Origin: Vespa crabro
Lineage: Eukaryota; Arthropoda; Insecta; Hymenoptera; Vespidae
Direction: 5' to 3'
DNA length: 64,000 bases
Assembly: GCF_910589235.1 (NCBI RefSeq)
Contig: NC_060965.1
Span: 186,001 to 250,000, forward strand
The notes under the pieces were generated by a model that did no database searches, was not told the DNA's origin, and saw nothing but the letters and a program-made list of their open reading frames with translations. Below, in pieces: positions 49,211 through 59,640 of this stretch. Within the stretch, counting starts at the first letter, position 1, and the number at the start of each line of letters is the position of its first letter. The translations under genes and the position numbers were made by a program.

Positions 49211-52125
49211 AGATCCGTTCGCGTGTCCTTCCGTGTCTCTAGAATCCCCTATTAAATCGAGATGGATCGTTTGCTAGATCGAAATTGATGCCTTTCGTTT
49301 TGTGCCCTCGTTTCGACGAACGAAGAGTTATTACGAAAGGATACTACGACACTCGAAGTCGAAATAAATGCCTTATCAGAGTTTTCATCGTATCATATTA
49401 CGGAATTCGGCCCGAAAAGGGGGACTTTTTTTATGGGCGCGGACTGTACAAAAAAGAAAAGTGTAAAAGGAAGAAGAAATCAAATTCGTGGATATGTACG
49501 ATTAAATGATGATTCGAATTTGCAAATTTAGAAATCGCGCGTACCACGACGAGAAGCGCACGGCTCGTTTAATTTGCATGTGAAACTGACCGTATGTCAC
49601 CACCGCGACCACGAAAGCTCTCGTATTCGGAGCGCTGAAGTTTCTCTTCCTCTGGGTGCCATCCTAGTCGGAGGATAGTCCGACACCGTACAAATTCCCG
49701 ATGTCTTATACGTCCGTAGATGCTAACATCCAGATCTTTCGTGTCTTTTAACCACATTTGTCCTCTAATATCGCGTCACCGATCAAAACGGCAGAAGGAA
49801 CGCATAGCCAAGAGAACCGCCATCCGCGGGTATTATATCTCGATATTTGCGAAGAAATAGAAGCCGACAGAGAATGTAAAGCTGGGACGGATCGACGATG
49901 AGAAAAGATTGACAGTGATAGAGAGGAACGCGAATGAATGGAAGCAATAAGCTAACGAGAGTGTGCCGTGATTAGCGAACGAACGTGAGCGCGACGTGAG
50001 AGAGACCCTGAAAAAGAGGGCATGTTTGTGAAACGTTTGAAATAGAGAATCAAAGAGGGAGAACGATTATCTATCACAGATAACTATGTGGGAAGATAAG
50101 CTACATAGACAGCTCTGTGTGCCAAAGGCTTGGAACGATGAGCTTTCTTTGTGTTATATTTGCACTACGCTTTTGCGCGCGCGCATGTGTTCGTGTGCGT
50201 GTGTGTGTGTGTAAATATAATACCATAATATAGAGACTGCGGAAATGCGAGTGCGAATACTTAAACGTCCGATTGGACGAACGGAATAATTCCTAGGTTC
50301 CGCTCCTTTTATCTCTTGTCGGAGAGAAAAAAAGGGGGAAAAAGAAAAAAAGAAAAAACGATAACGACGTGGATAACGGAGACAGCAAACTATCTCTCCA
50401 TTTCGCTTTATTCTTTTCTTCACCTCGAGTAAAGCTAAACTCTCTCCAAACTTCGTTAGCCTCGACTTCCTTCGAAGATTTCCACGAGACCATACAAGTG
50501 GATTACCTTCGAATGCGACCGGACAAAAGTTGTCCGAAAGTTAGGCGCTTTGTTGTCCTTTATGGTCGTTGAAAGGCGTGAGTATTCCGATATTACGTCG
50601 GCTAAAGGAAAATGCCGTCGGAGTCGATCGAACGAAATCGCTCTTTATGTGCATCCGTTCGGATAACCATATAGACGATCTGTCTTCTATCTATCTATCT
50701 ATCTATCTGTCTATGTATGTATGTGCGCGTGCATTCCTATTCGTATATATCTTTAATACTTAAAATAGTACATCAATTGGCGTGATATTAATTATTAAAG
50801 GTATCCAAAACGATTCGGAGAATGAACCGGTTTATGTTCCATACGCCGAGATTTAATCAAAACTTTATTCAAGAATCCTCCGGTTCAATTTTAGTTCGAT
50901 GTCGTTCGAGAACGACGGGAACATGAGCGATTTCTTTTACGCGATGACGACGCACCGTCTCTACATGAGAAGACGTTTGATTTCGCGACAACTTTTGAAC
51001 GAGTCCACTCTTTATCTCGCTTTCGCGCGTACGTCGATAATTACGAAAAGATATTGTAATTTAAACATAAGAAATTATTTCATGATTAAACTATAAAAGA
51101 TAGTGGATATATCGACGTCCAATTATCGAAATATCAGCGCAAAGTAATTTGGCAGGACATTACGAAAGGACACAAAGTTCGAAACTTTTAATATAATACA
51201 TTTAGAGAGTTTATTGTTTCCCTGGAGTGTAATGCTTCGGAAGGGAAGTTGTACGAATATGCAAAGCACGCGTTCTCTTTTTATAACCTCCCATCGTGAA
51301 CCGTATTCGCAACACGCTGTTGCCCCTAACGACGCTCCCTTGTCCTTAGCTCTCAACGGTATCAACAACAAGCCTGACGTTTCCATCCTTTCTCCCTTTC
51401 CTTCTTTCTCTTTCTTACCACGGATGACCTCCGGAACGGGGGGGGGGGGATCTACCTCTCTTGTTAGCTACTCGTATTTCTAACAACGTTTGCATATATC
51501 GTAACTACTTACTCGCAGTGATCTCCTTCAAAGGTAAATAAAATATGAAATTTCTCGACGACGAGAATCCTTCCGTTGAATGTACGTAGTAGCTACTTTG
51601 AGAGAGGATCGAAATAGGGAAGGAGAAAAAGCAGAGCATAGGATACTTTGCTACGATCGAAATGGAATTTCCGATAAACTTGAAACGACGACTCGAAGTC
51701 ATCGTTCGCTTCGTAAGATAGCCTGGTTCCATTAGCGCGCGACTCCTCCACGATTCTCTTTTTCTTCTTCCTCCCCCTTTTCCCTTCCCCTTTTTCCCTT
51801 CCTCTGCTCGGTCGATTGCTTTTTCCGCCATCGCGTTGGAAGAGGAAAGAAAGGCAAACGTGGTAAGAAAGGGAAAATAAGGCAAGAAAAGACTATGGCG
51901 TATCTTGAAAGTCGAGACAAGAAAATCGTGAACTGAAAACCGGGGAAGTTGCCCTCGTAGGCAAGAAACGGAAAAAGACCGAAAGAAAGACGTGCGGCGA
52001 GTATATATAGGTGAAACATTATATTCCCATGACGAACACGGTTAAATGCATTCGCCGGTGAGGTGAAGCTACGCTGCGAATTACGGCGATATAACTTTAA
52101 TTTTTCGCGCCATCCAGCGTCGTAT

Positions 52126-52175
52126 AAATTTTCTCTTGAAATTTTCTCTTGAAATTTTCTCTTGAAATTTTCTCT
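52126..52175 (+). repeat. 13-bp tandem repeat, 3.8 copies
   Basis: The unit aaattttctcttg repeats three times perfectly, then a truncated fourth copy. It lies within a dystrophin intron. Confidence 0.9.
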
Positions 52176-53632
52176 CGCGTCGCACGAGAAGACACACTCG
52201 AGCCAGGAGAATGAGGAAAAATGCTAAGAATTTTGAAATCGCTTCAACGCGAAGAACGAAGAAAGACGACGATCAAATTTTGATCCCTGTTTGTCCCCCT
52301 CAGTGCGATCTATCATACATATTAATTTCACGTTGAACATAAGGGACGAATTTTTTCGAATATCTACGAGCCGACGGATCTTACGAGCTACGAATATATA
52401 TGGCCGAAGAAGAGCTTCGAAATCATTTCTGTTCTTTCCCATCTCTTTGAATTAAAATATCATCCCTTTTCGTCTAAGCGCCTCTCTCTCTCTCTCTCTC
52501 TCTCTCTCAGCGTTACTTTGAAATGCTTTCTTAAAAAATCAGATTTTAATCCTTCATCCATCTTTTTCCATTACTCAAACCCCAGAGACGCGAGGGTTTT
52601 CTTGAGTCGCATATCTCAAAGATTTCGAGTTTCTCTTTTCCGGCCTTGAAATTTCACGTAGGCCGATAATTTATCTCTCGTCGGGAGATAATCTAGAATT
52701 TGCTTTTTAGAACTCGTCCGTATCCTTATATAACAAGGAGAGGACAGTGTTTCCAGTTGAAAAGGGGAATATAATATTAGAGAGAGAAAGAGAGAGGTGA
52801 GCGAGCAGCAGGAAGAAACTTTGGCAATATTATTTCACGAGAAGATTTCATTAAGCGTGCGTACGCGAGCTCGGAATCTCGTTACGCGAACGCTCGTGTT
52901 ATCAGTGACGAATTGCAAGGGCACGCCCATTTCTTTCGTGGCACACCACAACCGTTATTAACTCCAAATCCAGGAAACTCTTTTCCACGCGCGGAATCAA
53001 CGCTCCGAATACTTGAACGAACAACGCGAGGTACGCTTTGCGTTTTTTACGCAGCCCCGTATTTTCCCTTTCCCCTTTCTCCAGAGTCCAACGACGAGTC
53101 TTAAAGGGCGCGCCATTCGTCGACTTTTTCCAATTAATTCCATTAATTAAGTAAAAAAGTTATTTTTGTGGATGAAAAAAAGAATATGGAAACGACGAAG
53201 GAGCCTGATTTTCATTTTCATGATTTTTATTTTCTCGCATTAAACGTTTCATTATCGCGTAATTAAATGATTTTCGATGTATGTACCCTGCGCGTACCAA
53301 TCGATTAAACCATCGCGCCTAGTATCGCATTTCGTATTACATAATTCGATCGAGCGATTTAACAAAAACAATTTGTTCGACCGAATGAATGAATAAGTAA
53401 AAGAGATAGAAAGGATGGATTATCCTTGACCGCGCGGAATTACTTTTTACAACCCTAATAGCATTCATTCTCGCAAGGAGCCGAGTAATCCTCTTGGATA
53501 ACGTTTCTCATTTTTTCCATGACATGATTCATCGAACCCGCTCGTCGTTCTGGCGCACACTACTCTCCTAAATTACCTCTGCAATCCGTGCAAATTGTTT
53601 GCAAATTGCGCTCCGTCACGTTACACGATACG

Positions 53633-53636
<4 letters not shown>

Positions 53637-53691
<55 letters not shown>

Positions 53692-53706
53692 GGAGAGAGA
53701 GAGAGA
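53637..53706 (+). repeat. (GA)n microsatellite
   Basis: About 34 GA units with GGGA interruptions near the end. Confidence 0.95.
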
Positions 53707-55629
53707 AAGTAAAAGAAAAAAAGCCTAACTTATTTCCGCTTTCCTTCTAGGACGGGGAAATAATTGATACCAGTAAAACACGAATCGGCACGAAACATTC
53801 GAATGCGATTATCGACAACGAGTGAAATTATCGACAGGAAACTTGTTAACTTTCTTGAAGATAGGAAACCTTGTCGTTTCTGTTTTTCCAACCAGGATTC
53901 ACCATTCCAATGGCCTCCGGCGGCTAATCACGAAACGTCGATACTTTCCTCGCTTATACTCCTTTATTCTTGTCTCTTCTAATTTATCGATGCAAAAATT
54001 TTATCAACAAGCGTATCAAGAAGAAAATTACAAAGAAAGAAAATTCCGTGCAGCGAAAGAAATTGACTCCTTGGTTTATAGTTTCAACTTTAAATTAACC
54101 TTCAGAACTCCTTTTTCCACGTTTAACTTTTTCCGAAGAAAATCGGATAAAAGAGCTTATAAAGTTTTAAACGTCGGGAGCATTAGAGAGACAAGAAAAA
54201 ATTGGTCATGCCTTTTACGTTACGTTTAACTTTCTTTCCTATTTTCTGAAGAAAATTTGCAACGACGCAAATACATGCGTGTAAATAGAATGTATATATA
54301 TATATATATATATGTATATATGTTTGTAAAGCTACGTAACTTTTCGCATTCTTTGACAAACTTTTCAAGATCTTATCGGTTATGGCATTTCTCGATGTTG
54401 CAAAATAATCGCACTTTGTGGCGAAAACTTTATCGAATCATTGAACCAGTACAAAATCGGCATATGGTGTCTCGAAGAGCCAAGTTTTTCATTTCTATTG
54501 AATAAAATAAAAGGAAGCAACCACTGTTTCAAGTCGGTACCGACGTTCGACGTAAAAAAATTACCATTCCTAAAAGTTTGAATCCTACTACGAAACGTAA
54601 TAGAAAACGGGATCGATTGCATCCTTCTCCTCCTTCGAATGAATTTCGTCAAATTAAATAAATCAAGCTATCGCTCGCCGAGATCACTTGATTTATATTT
54701 TTATATAAATTCTTCTTCGTTATACTCGAAATTATTCTTAAAGCTCCAAATTCAGAGACAATTCGTTCAACGTTTATTTGCTTAACAACATCTTCGAAAC
54801 TTGCAGAATTTCGAATTCGCAGGATAGAGGAGGCTTCTCTGTCCTTGGCAAACACAAGAATTCGAATGCCTCCTACTTCGAGCGATCTTTGACCGAGAAT
54901 TGCTACTTTCGAAAACACCGCACGTCTTTTCCCTCCACTTTTTCAGTCTCCTCGAGAAACGGAGATCCATCCTTCTTTGGAACCTCATAAAGTCAACTCT
55001 TTTTTCTCTCCTTCCCCCCTGCCCCTCCCCCAAAGAAAAAACACTTCTTCTATATATTTCGGATTAAAAAGAAATTCGTCAGTCCAGCTAGGAAAATTCA
55101 TGTCGGTCGGGAAAACTTTGATCGATATTGGTACAAAAAAGAGAGAGAGAGAGAGAGAAAGGATAAACAAGATATAGGAAGTAGAGACTTGGTATTAAAG
55201 AGCACACACGAACGCGATGAACGTATTTAAAGCATGCATTCGACTAAACGCATGCGTGTGACAAGTTCCTTTGATAGTAACTTTTAGCCGCATATAAGTA
55301 ATACATAGCTCGAGCATGTTACAAAGCCACAGACTGTCAGATCAAAGGGCAACGCGAGGTACTATGAGGTTTTGAAAGGACCTCACGAATGAGAGATAAA
55401 TACAGCAAGAGAGAGAGAGAGAGAGAGGGAGAAGACTGTTCGTTTCAGATGCTTTTGCGATCAGCTCGATCGAGAACTTGTTCGTTAAATTTATAATCGC
55501 GAAGCAAAAAAAAAAAAGAAAAGAAAGGAAAAGAGGGAATCCGTCCAAACGCCTCATTCAAGGCGAAGATATAATTAATTGAAATAAGAGGATAAAGTAA
55601 GGAAATATAAGGGAAAAGAGGAAACGTAC

Positions 55630-55941
55630 CCTGATGAGGGCTGTAGTCGGATCGTCGTCGTGCACGAGCACCAGGTGATCCGGAGGGATGATGGTGACCT
55701 TCCTGGATCGAAGAAGGCCCAATAATGACGTCGGTAGAGCCACGTCTCGACGATATACCACCGATCGGTGACGACGAAGACGAATGTTCCGAGTCTCTAC
55801 GGTGTCTCGTCACATGCGGCGAATCCTGTGGCGTCCCATGACCAGAACTCATCGGCGTTCTCATCGGAGAACCGTGCGAGGAATATGGCGAGCCCGAGGA
55901 CGACGAAGTCGGTCCCCCCTGTTGCACGACTTTATCGCTAC
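55630..55941 (-). CDS. Dys: Dystrophin second N-terminal exon, Ser/Arg-rich
   Basis: This 312-base exon enters in phase 1 and leaves in phase 1, so it could be skipped without shifting the frame. It encodes about 104 residues: a Gly/Ser-rich start, then repeated Ser-Pro and Ser-His-Gly stretches, and three basic phospho-acceptor-like sites (HRRDS, SRRGS, RRRSDYS). There is no start codon in frame, so it needs an upstream exon. The acceptor I chose (TTGAAG|GT before 55941) has a weak pyrimidine tract but is the one candidate that fits the phase of the upstream exon. The donor AGG|GTACGT after 55630 is good. Joined to the next exon it makes a Val codon (G + TT) and runs directly into spectrin-repeat sequence. 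The segment is probably disordered and regulatory; no domain is recognised. Confidence 0.68.
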
Positions 55942-56477
55942 CTTCAAGCGAACATCCGCTGGATGATGATCATGGACCGTTCGTCATCCGGAAACGAGAC
56001 GAAAGACCGCTGGACTATGATCGTCATCGAATTCGAAAGATTCGAATTCCAAGGATTCCACTGGTATATATAAGTACGGGATGGAAAGAGGATGGTTAAT
56101 CGATACCCACGTTGAAGATCAATAAATGTCATTCCGAAAGACTTCCGCGTACTCGACTCGCGACATCCCATCGACCACGTTCTCGGGCGACAGCTCGAAA
56201 TCTCTTTTCTTGGCAAACGGCCTTATTTTTTTTTCTCTGTTGCGCCAGATGCAATAAAGTTTGGTAGTTGCGTCTAAGAGACGAGAGCTAAGAGAAAATT
56301 CAATCGCCCTACGCGATGGAATTCTCTTAGTACGCTTCCGTCTCGTTAAACGGTCGAATGCTCGATTAATTTCTCAAACGAGTTATGGCGTCAAAGCTAC
56401 TTCGACCAGACGTTCCTAGGAATTTCATGTCGACCGTGCTGTAATCGTCTCTTCTCTCTCGCTCTCTTCCCGCATAT

Positions 56478-56537
<60 letters not shown>

Positions 56538-57095
56538 CGCATACACACACACAAATCGAGTTATCGCGGTAAACGATTAAAGTACCTTAAGGATATTTTC
56601 AATTGGAGAGAAATCCGAGTCGCGTTTTGTAACGTTCGGGACACGCGTAGAAAAATGATTTCGCAGTAAGGTTAATATCGGGTAGCTCGAACGAAGAATC
56701 GATCGCTATTCGAATCGATTATCAGGACGCAAGTTGTTGCTCCCCGAAGAATCGAATAAAAGCGTCCGTACAATTTGCTTCGAGATAACTATTCGACAAA
56801 AAAAATGTTTGACGTTATAAAGAATATTTTATTCGGTTAGCTTATTCCTAATGTCCGATTCGATTCAGTCGTCCCCTGAAAATAATGGGCGTATTTCCGA
56901 ACGTCAGGTATCTATCGATCGAAAATGCAAAGTTGCAAGTCCATTTGTAACATTCCCTTTTCCAATAAATTTCAAGAGAAAGGAGTATCGATAAAGGACT
57001 AAAGAGAACCGACAAGAGAGGATAAAAGAGGTAGAGTCCAGTGGTCTTTCGCGTATCCTGGAATGAACCGGCAATCAGAGCCGGCGTTCCGATAC
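55942..57095 (-). other. Intron between the two N-terminal exons
   Basis: It spans 1,154 bases from donor GTATCG to acceptor TTGAAG. It contains a (TA)n run at 56491-56530. No other feature is seen. Confidence 0.6.
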
Positions 57096-57378
57096 CTTGA
57101 TGCGCGGTCTCTCCCGGACGATGAGAAATTCCGGATACGAGCGCTGTTGGATGCGTGGGAGGTGGATGAACGATACCGGCTGGTCCGAGTGGATTGACAA
57201 ACCCATGAATTGGATTGCCATGCATCGGGCTGCCGTGGATCGAGCGCGATGGTACCATTCCGGGCAAAGGTATCCCTCTCGTTTGAATCTCATGAGCGGA
57301 GATGGGAAGATTGTTAGCAGGAGGATGACCTGGAACGGGACTAGCTCCGTGTACGGAGCCTCTTCGATGTTGCGACAT
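57096..57378 (-). CDS. Dys: Dystrophin isoform N-terminal exon, Ser/Pro/His-rich
   Basis: This exon encodes 94 residues plus one base, from ATG at 57378 (MSQHRRGSVHG...) to a donor CAAG|GTATCG after 57096, leaving phase 1. The protein is low in hydrophobic residues, rich in Pro, His, Gly and Ser, and probably disordered; an Arg-Arg-Gly-Ser site sits at residues 5-8. A good acceptor (pyrimidine run ending CCTCAG) precedes 57414, but reading the same frame from there meets TAG within two codons. The ATG is therefore probably a true start inside an exon with about 36 bases of 5' UTR. Phase 1 matches the next exon at 55941, giving a Gly at the junction. The likely role is the private N-terminus of a short rod-containing isoform. 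The donor has a weak +5 base, so the exon end is the least certain point. Confidence 0.62.
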
Positions 57379-57494
57379 AATTGGAATTCGATAGCTACGA
57401 GATGCTCTCTACGGCTGAGGGAGGAAACGAGGCTAACGGAGAGATGCCGGGATGGATCTTAATACTCCCACGAGATCGACCACATCGATGAGAG

Positions 57495-57536
<42 letters not shown>

Positions 57537-58720
57537 AGAGAGAAAGATAATACTATCTCGAAGGACTCCTCTCGGAAGCTTTTCAATTAAGGCCCGATCG
57601 AGGTCACCAATGATCCCCGTCAAATATACCCCCTTAAGCTTCCTTATTTTATACTCTCTCTATCTTCCTCCTTTCGTATAATTCGTCTTTCATTTGAATT
57701 CGCCGTTAATAAAATTTCTTTCTTTAATTTTTCTCGAGCTCAGGTAATTCGTTAACAACGAAAGGCAATAACGGAGGAAAATCTATTCGAAAGTGCCGTC
57801 TGGCTGGCTCCGGTCCGATCGTTGCTATAGAATAATCGACCTCGTTGGATCCGATGGACAGTCCTTCGAGAGATGGATCGTTAGGAAACGTTCATGCGTT
57901 ATTTTTTCCTATCGTATACCCGGACGAATTTATATCGTTATTTTTATTATTAATAACAAATGTTCAATCATATTCGATACGCGAGATAGATATTCTTCGT
58001 GAAAAGAGAAATTTTTCCGATGAATGGTGTGACTCGATCGTCGAGAGAAATACGATAAATACGTGAAAAAGTGGAAAAACGTGTTCTTTTTTAAACGTGA
58101 TATACTTCCTCTTCTTCTCAAAACAATCGACTTTCGTGACTCGTTTGAACGCGATACGAAGAGCACGTTTCTCTCATCGATTATCGGGACCGATCGCGGG
58201 AGGAGGATCGCCAGTATCTTTCCCCTCGTAGAAAGGAGAACGTTCTCTATTAGCAGCACAGCAAACTCGCTCGTCTAGATTTCCGCTCGCTACGACGACC
58301 TTGGCAGCTCGGACTTGTTGATTTAAGACACTTGTTGGTTTTAGTCGCTCCTCATCGGTAAGGCTTCTTCTTACAAGTTGCGATATGCGCGTCGATAAAA
58401 AATGATATCTCTCTCTTTTTTACCCGATCCCATTTCGTTTGATATGTCTAGGACGTTGTTTGATATCAGGACGAGTATTCTGGCCCTTGAAATTATAAAG
58501 CTCGAACAGAATATTGTGCGATAGGGGTAGAAATTTTCTTCAAACTGTTCTCTGTTAACGATCGAAAACTTTGTCACTTCGTTTTTTCTTTCGTCCAAGA
58601 AACTTCCTGCGGGAGAATACGATAGAACGTCGATAATCCGTAATAGGAGAGCCCTCGGCTTAGGTAACTGTCAAGTAAGATCAGAATCAAGCCTCAATCT
58701 CTCTTAAAGAAAGGAAACAC

Positions 58721-58750
58721 GTCGCGTCGCGTCGCGTCGCGTCGCGTCAC
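58721..58750 (+). repeat. 5-bp tandem repeat (GTCGC), six copies
   Basis: Five perfect copies of gtcgc are followed by gtcac, about 110 bases from the start of the CpG-dense island. Confidence 0.9.
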
Positions 58751-58859
58751 GCACCACGTCAGGTTAGCACGGAAAACGTACGGCCAAATTTTACATATAT
58801 ATCGGACGATCTCGCACTATGTCGCTACGAAAGAAGAAGGGAAAAAAGGGTAATAAGGA

Positions 58860-59193
58860 GGAAGATAAAAAGTGAGACGAGCGAAGCCGGCGGTTGATCG
58901 GTGACGGCGCGCACCGAGCACGTTTTCGGCGACGACAGTTGGAGCGTCGCGACGCCGGCAGCGTCGGGGTGAATAGTCCGTGTGCGACAGGGAGCGGCCG
59001 CGCGAACACTGGAAGCAATCCATGCCACCACCACCACCACCACCACTAGCACCACCCACCACTACCAGCGGCAAGAGCAATACTACGAAACGAGAGTCAA
59101 CGTCAACCACGTCGGACTCTCCTCGGCAGCGCCCTATACCATCCCCTCTCTGGGTCTCCCTTTCTCTTCGCGCCGGCACGTCGATGTGCGTCT

Positions 59194-59229
<36 letters not shown>

Positions 59230-59640
59230 ACAACGACGGCGGCGGCGCAACCCTCGTCGACTATCTCCCCGCCGACTATCCTCTCGCAACTAGCGGCAGA
59301 TAGATACCGACTATGCTGCTACTACTACTCGCTCTTTTCCACCCTCCCCTTCTTCCACTATCCTCTATCTTTTTCTCTTTCCGTCCTATCTCTTTCACCT
59401 TTCTTCCCGCCTTGCCAACTTCCTTCGTACATACCCTTCGACCACGAGTCTACTACACGCTACTACGCGCTGTAACGTAGGCGCACCGCACGCGTTTACA
59501 CTCGCGCGCATGCACACAACTTTGTTAGTCGGCTACACAGGCGCGTTAGGCGTGCGTAATTACTCGTCGGCGTCGTTACACCCACGACTATACCAACGAC
59601 GCTTGTATGTTAATGAACGCCCGGCTGCATTAGTTTCTCG
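58860..59640. promoter_or_regulatory. CpG-dense island, candidate promoter or 5' UTR exon
   Basis: This stretch is clearly richer in GC and CpG than its surroundings, with a NotI-type GCGGCCGC, (CCA)n, (CGG)n and (CGA)n runs and a dense set of CG-rich words near 59.46-59.60 kb. It lies about 1.5-2.2 kb upstream of the first N-terminal dystrophin exon, whose acceptor implies a non-coding upstream exon. A start region for that isoform would fit here. Long ORFs on both strands come from the triplet runs (poly-Pro, poly-Gly, poly-Arg) and I do not take them as protein. Confidence 0.4.

Larger units (their letters stand above)
46120..55629. other. Intron of about 9.5 kb between N-terminal and rod exons
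   Basis: No dystrophin exon is seen inside it. It contains a pure (TA)n run (46791-46850), the exon-like plus-strand pieces near 47.9-48.4 kb, a small GC-rich patch near 49.06-49.21 kb, a 13-bp tandem repeat (52126-52175) and a long (GA)n run (53637-53706). Confidence 0.65.
19235..57414 (-). other. Dys: Dystrophin locus, central part of the gene
   Basis: This span groups the minus-strand exons assigned to dystrophin, the actin-to-dystroglycan linker under the plasma membrane of muscle and neurons. Seen directly: three exons translate into spectrin-type triple-helix sequence that resembles the C-proximal rod of animal dystrophin, and they share phase-matched GT-AG junctions with two more upstream exons. 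The large Gln-rich exon is attached by inference, because it lies on the same strand, ends in the same phase as the last rod exon and has no visible acceptor in front of it. Known from flies: the gene uses several internal promoters to make short isoforms with private N-termini. The 3' part (remaining rod, WW, EF-hand, ZZ and coiled-coil exons) lies beyond the left edge; the actin-binding N-terminus would lie beyond the right edge. Confidence 0.85.

Noticed and set aside
58817..59303. Proline-, glycine- and arginine-rich ORFs on both strands
   Set aside because: They arise from CCA, CGG and CGA triplet runs in the CpG-dense island; start codons are poor or inconsistent and there are no donors.
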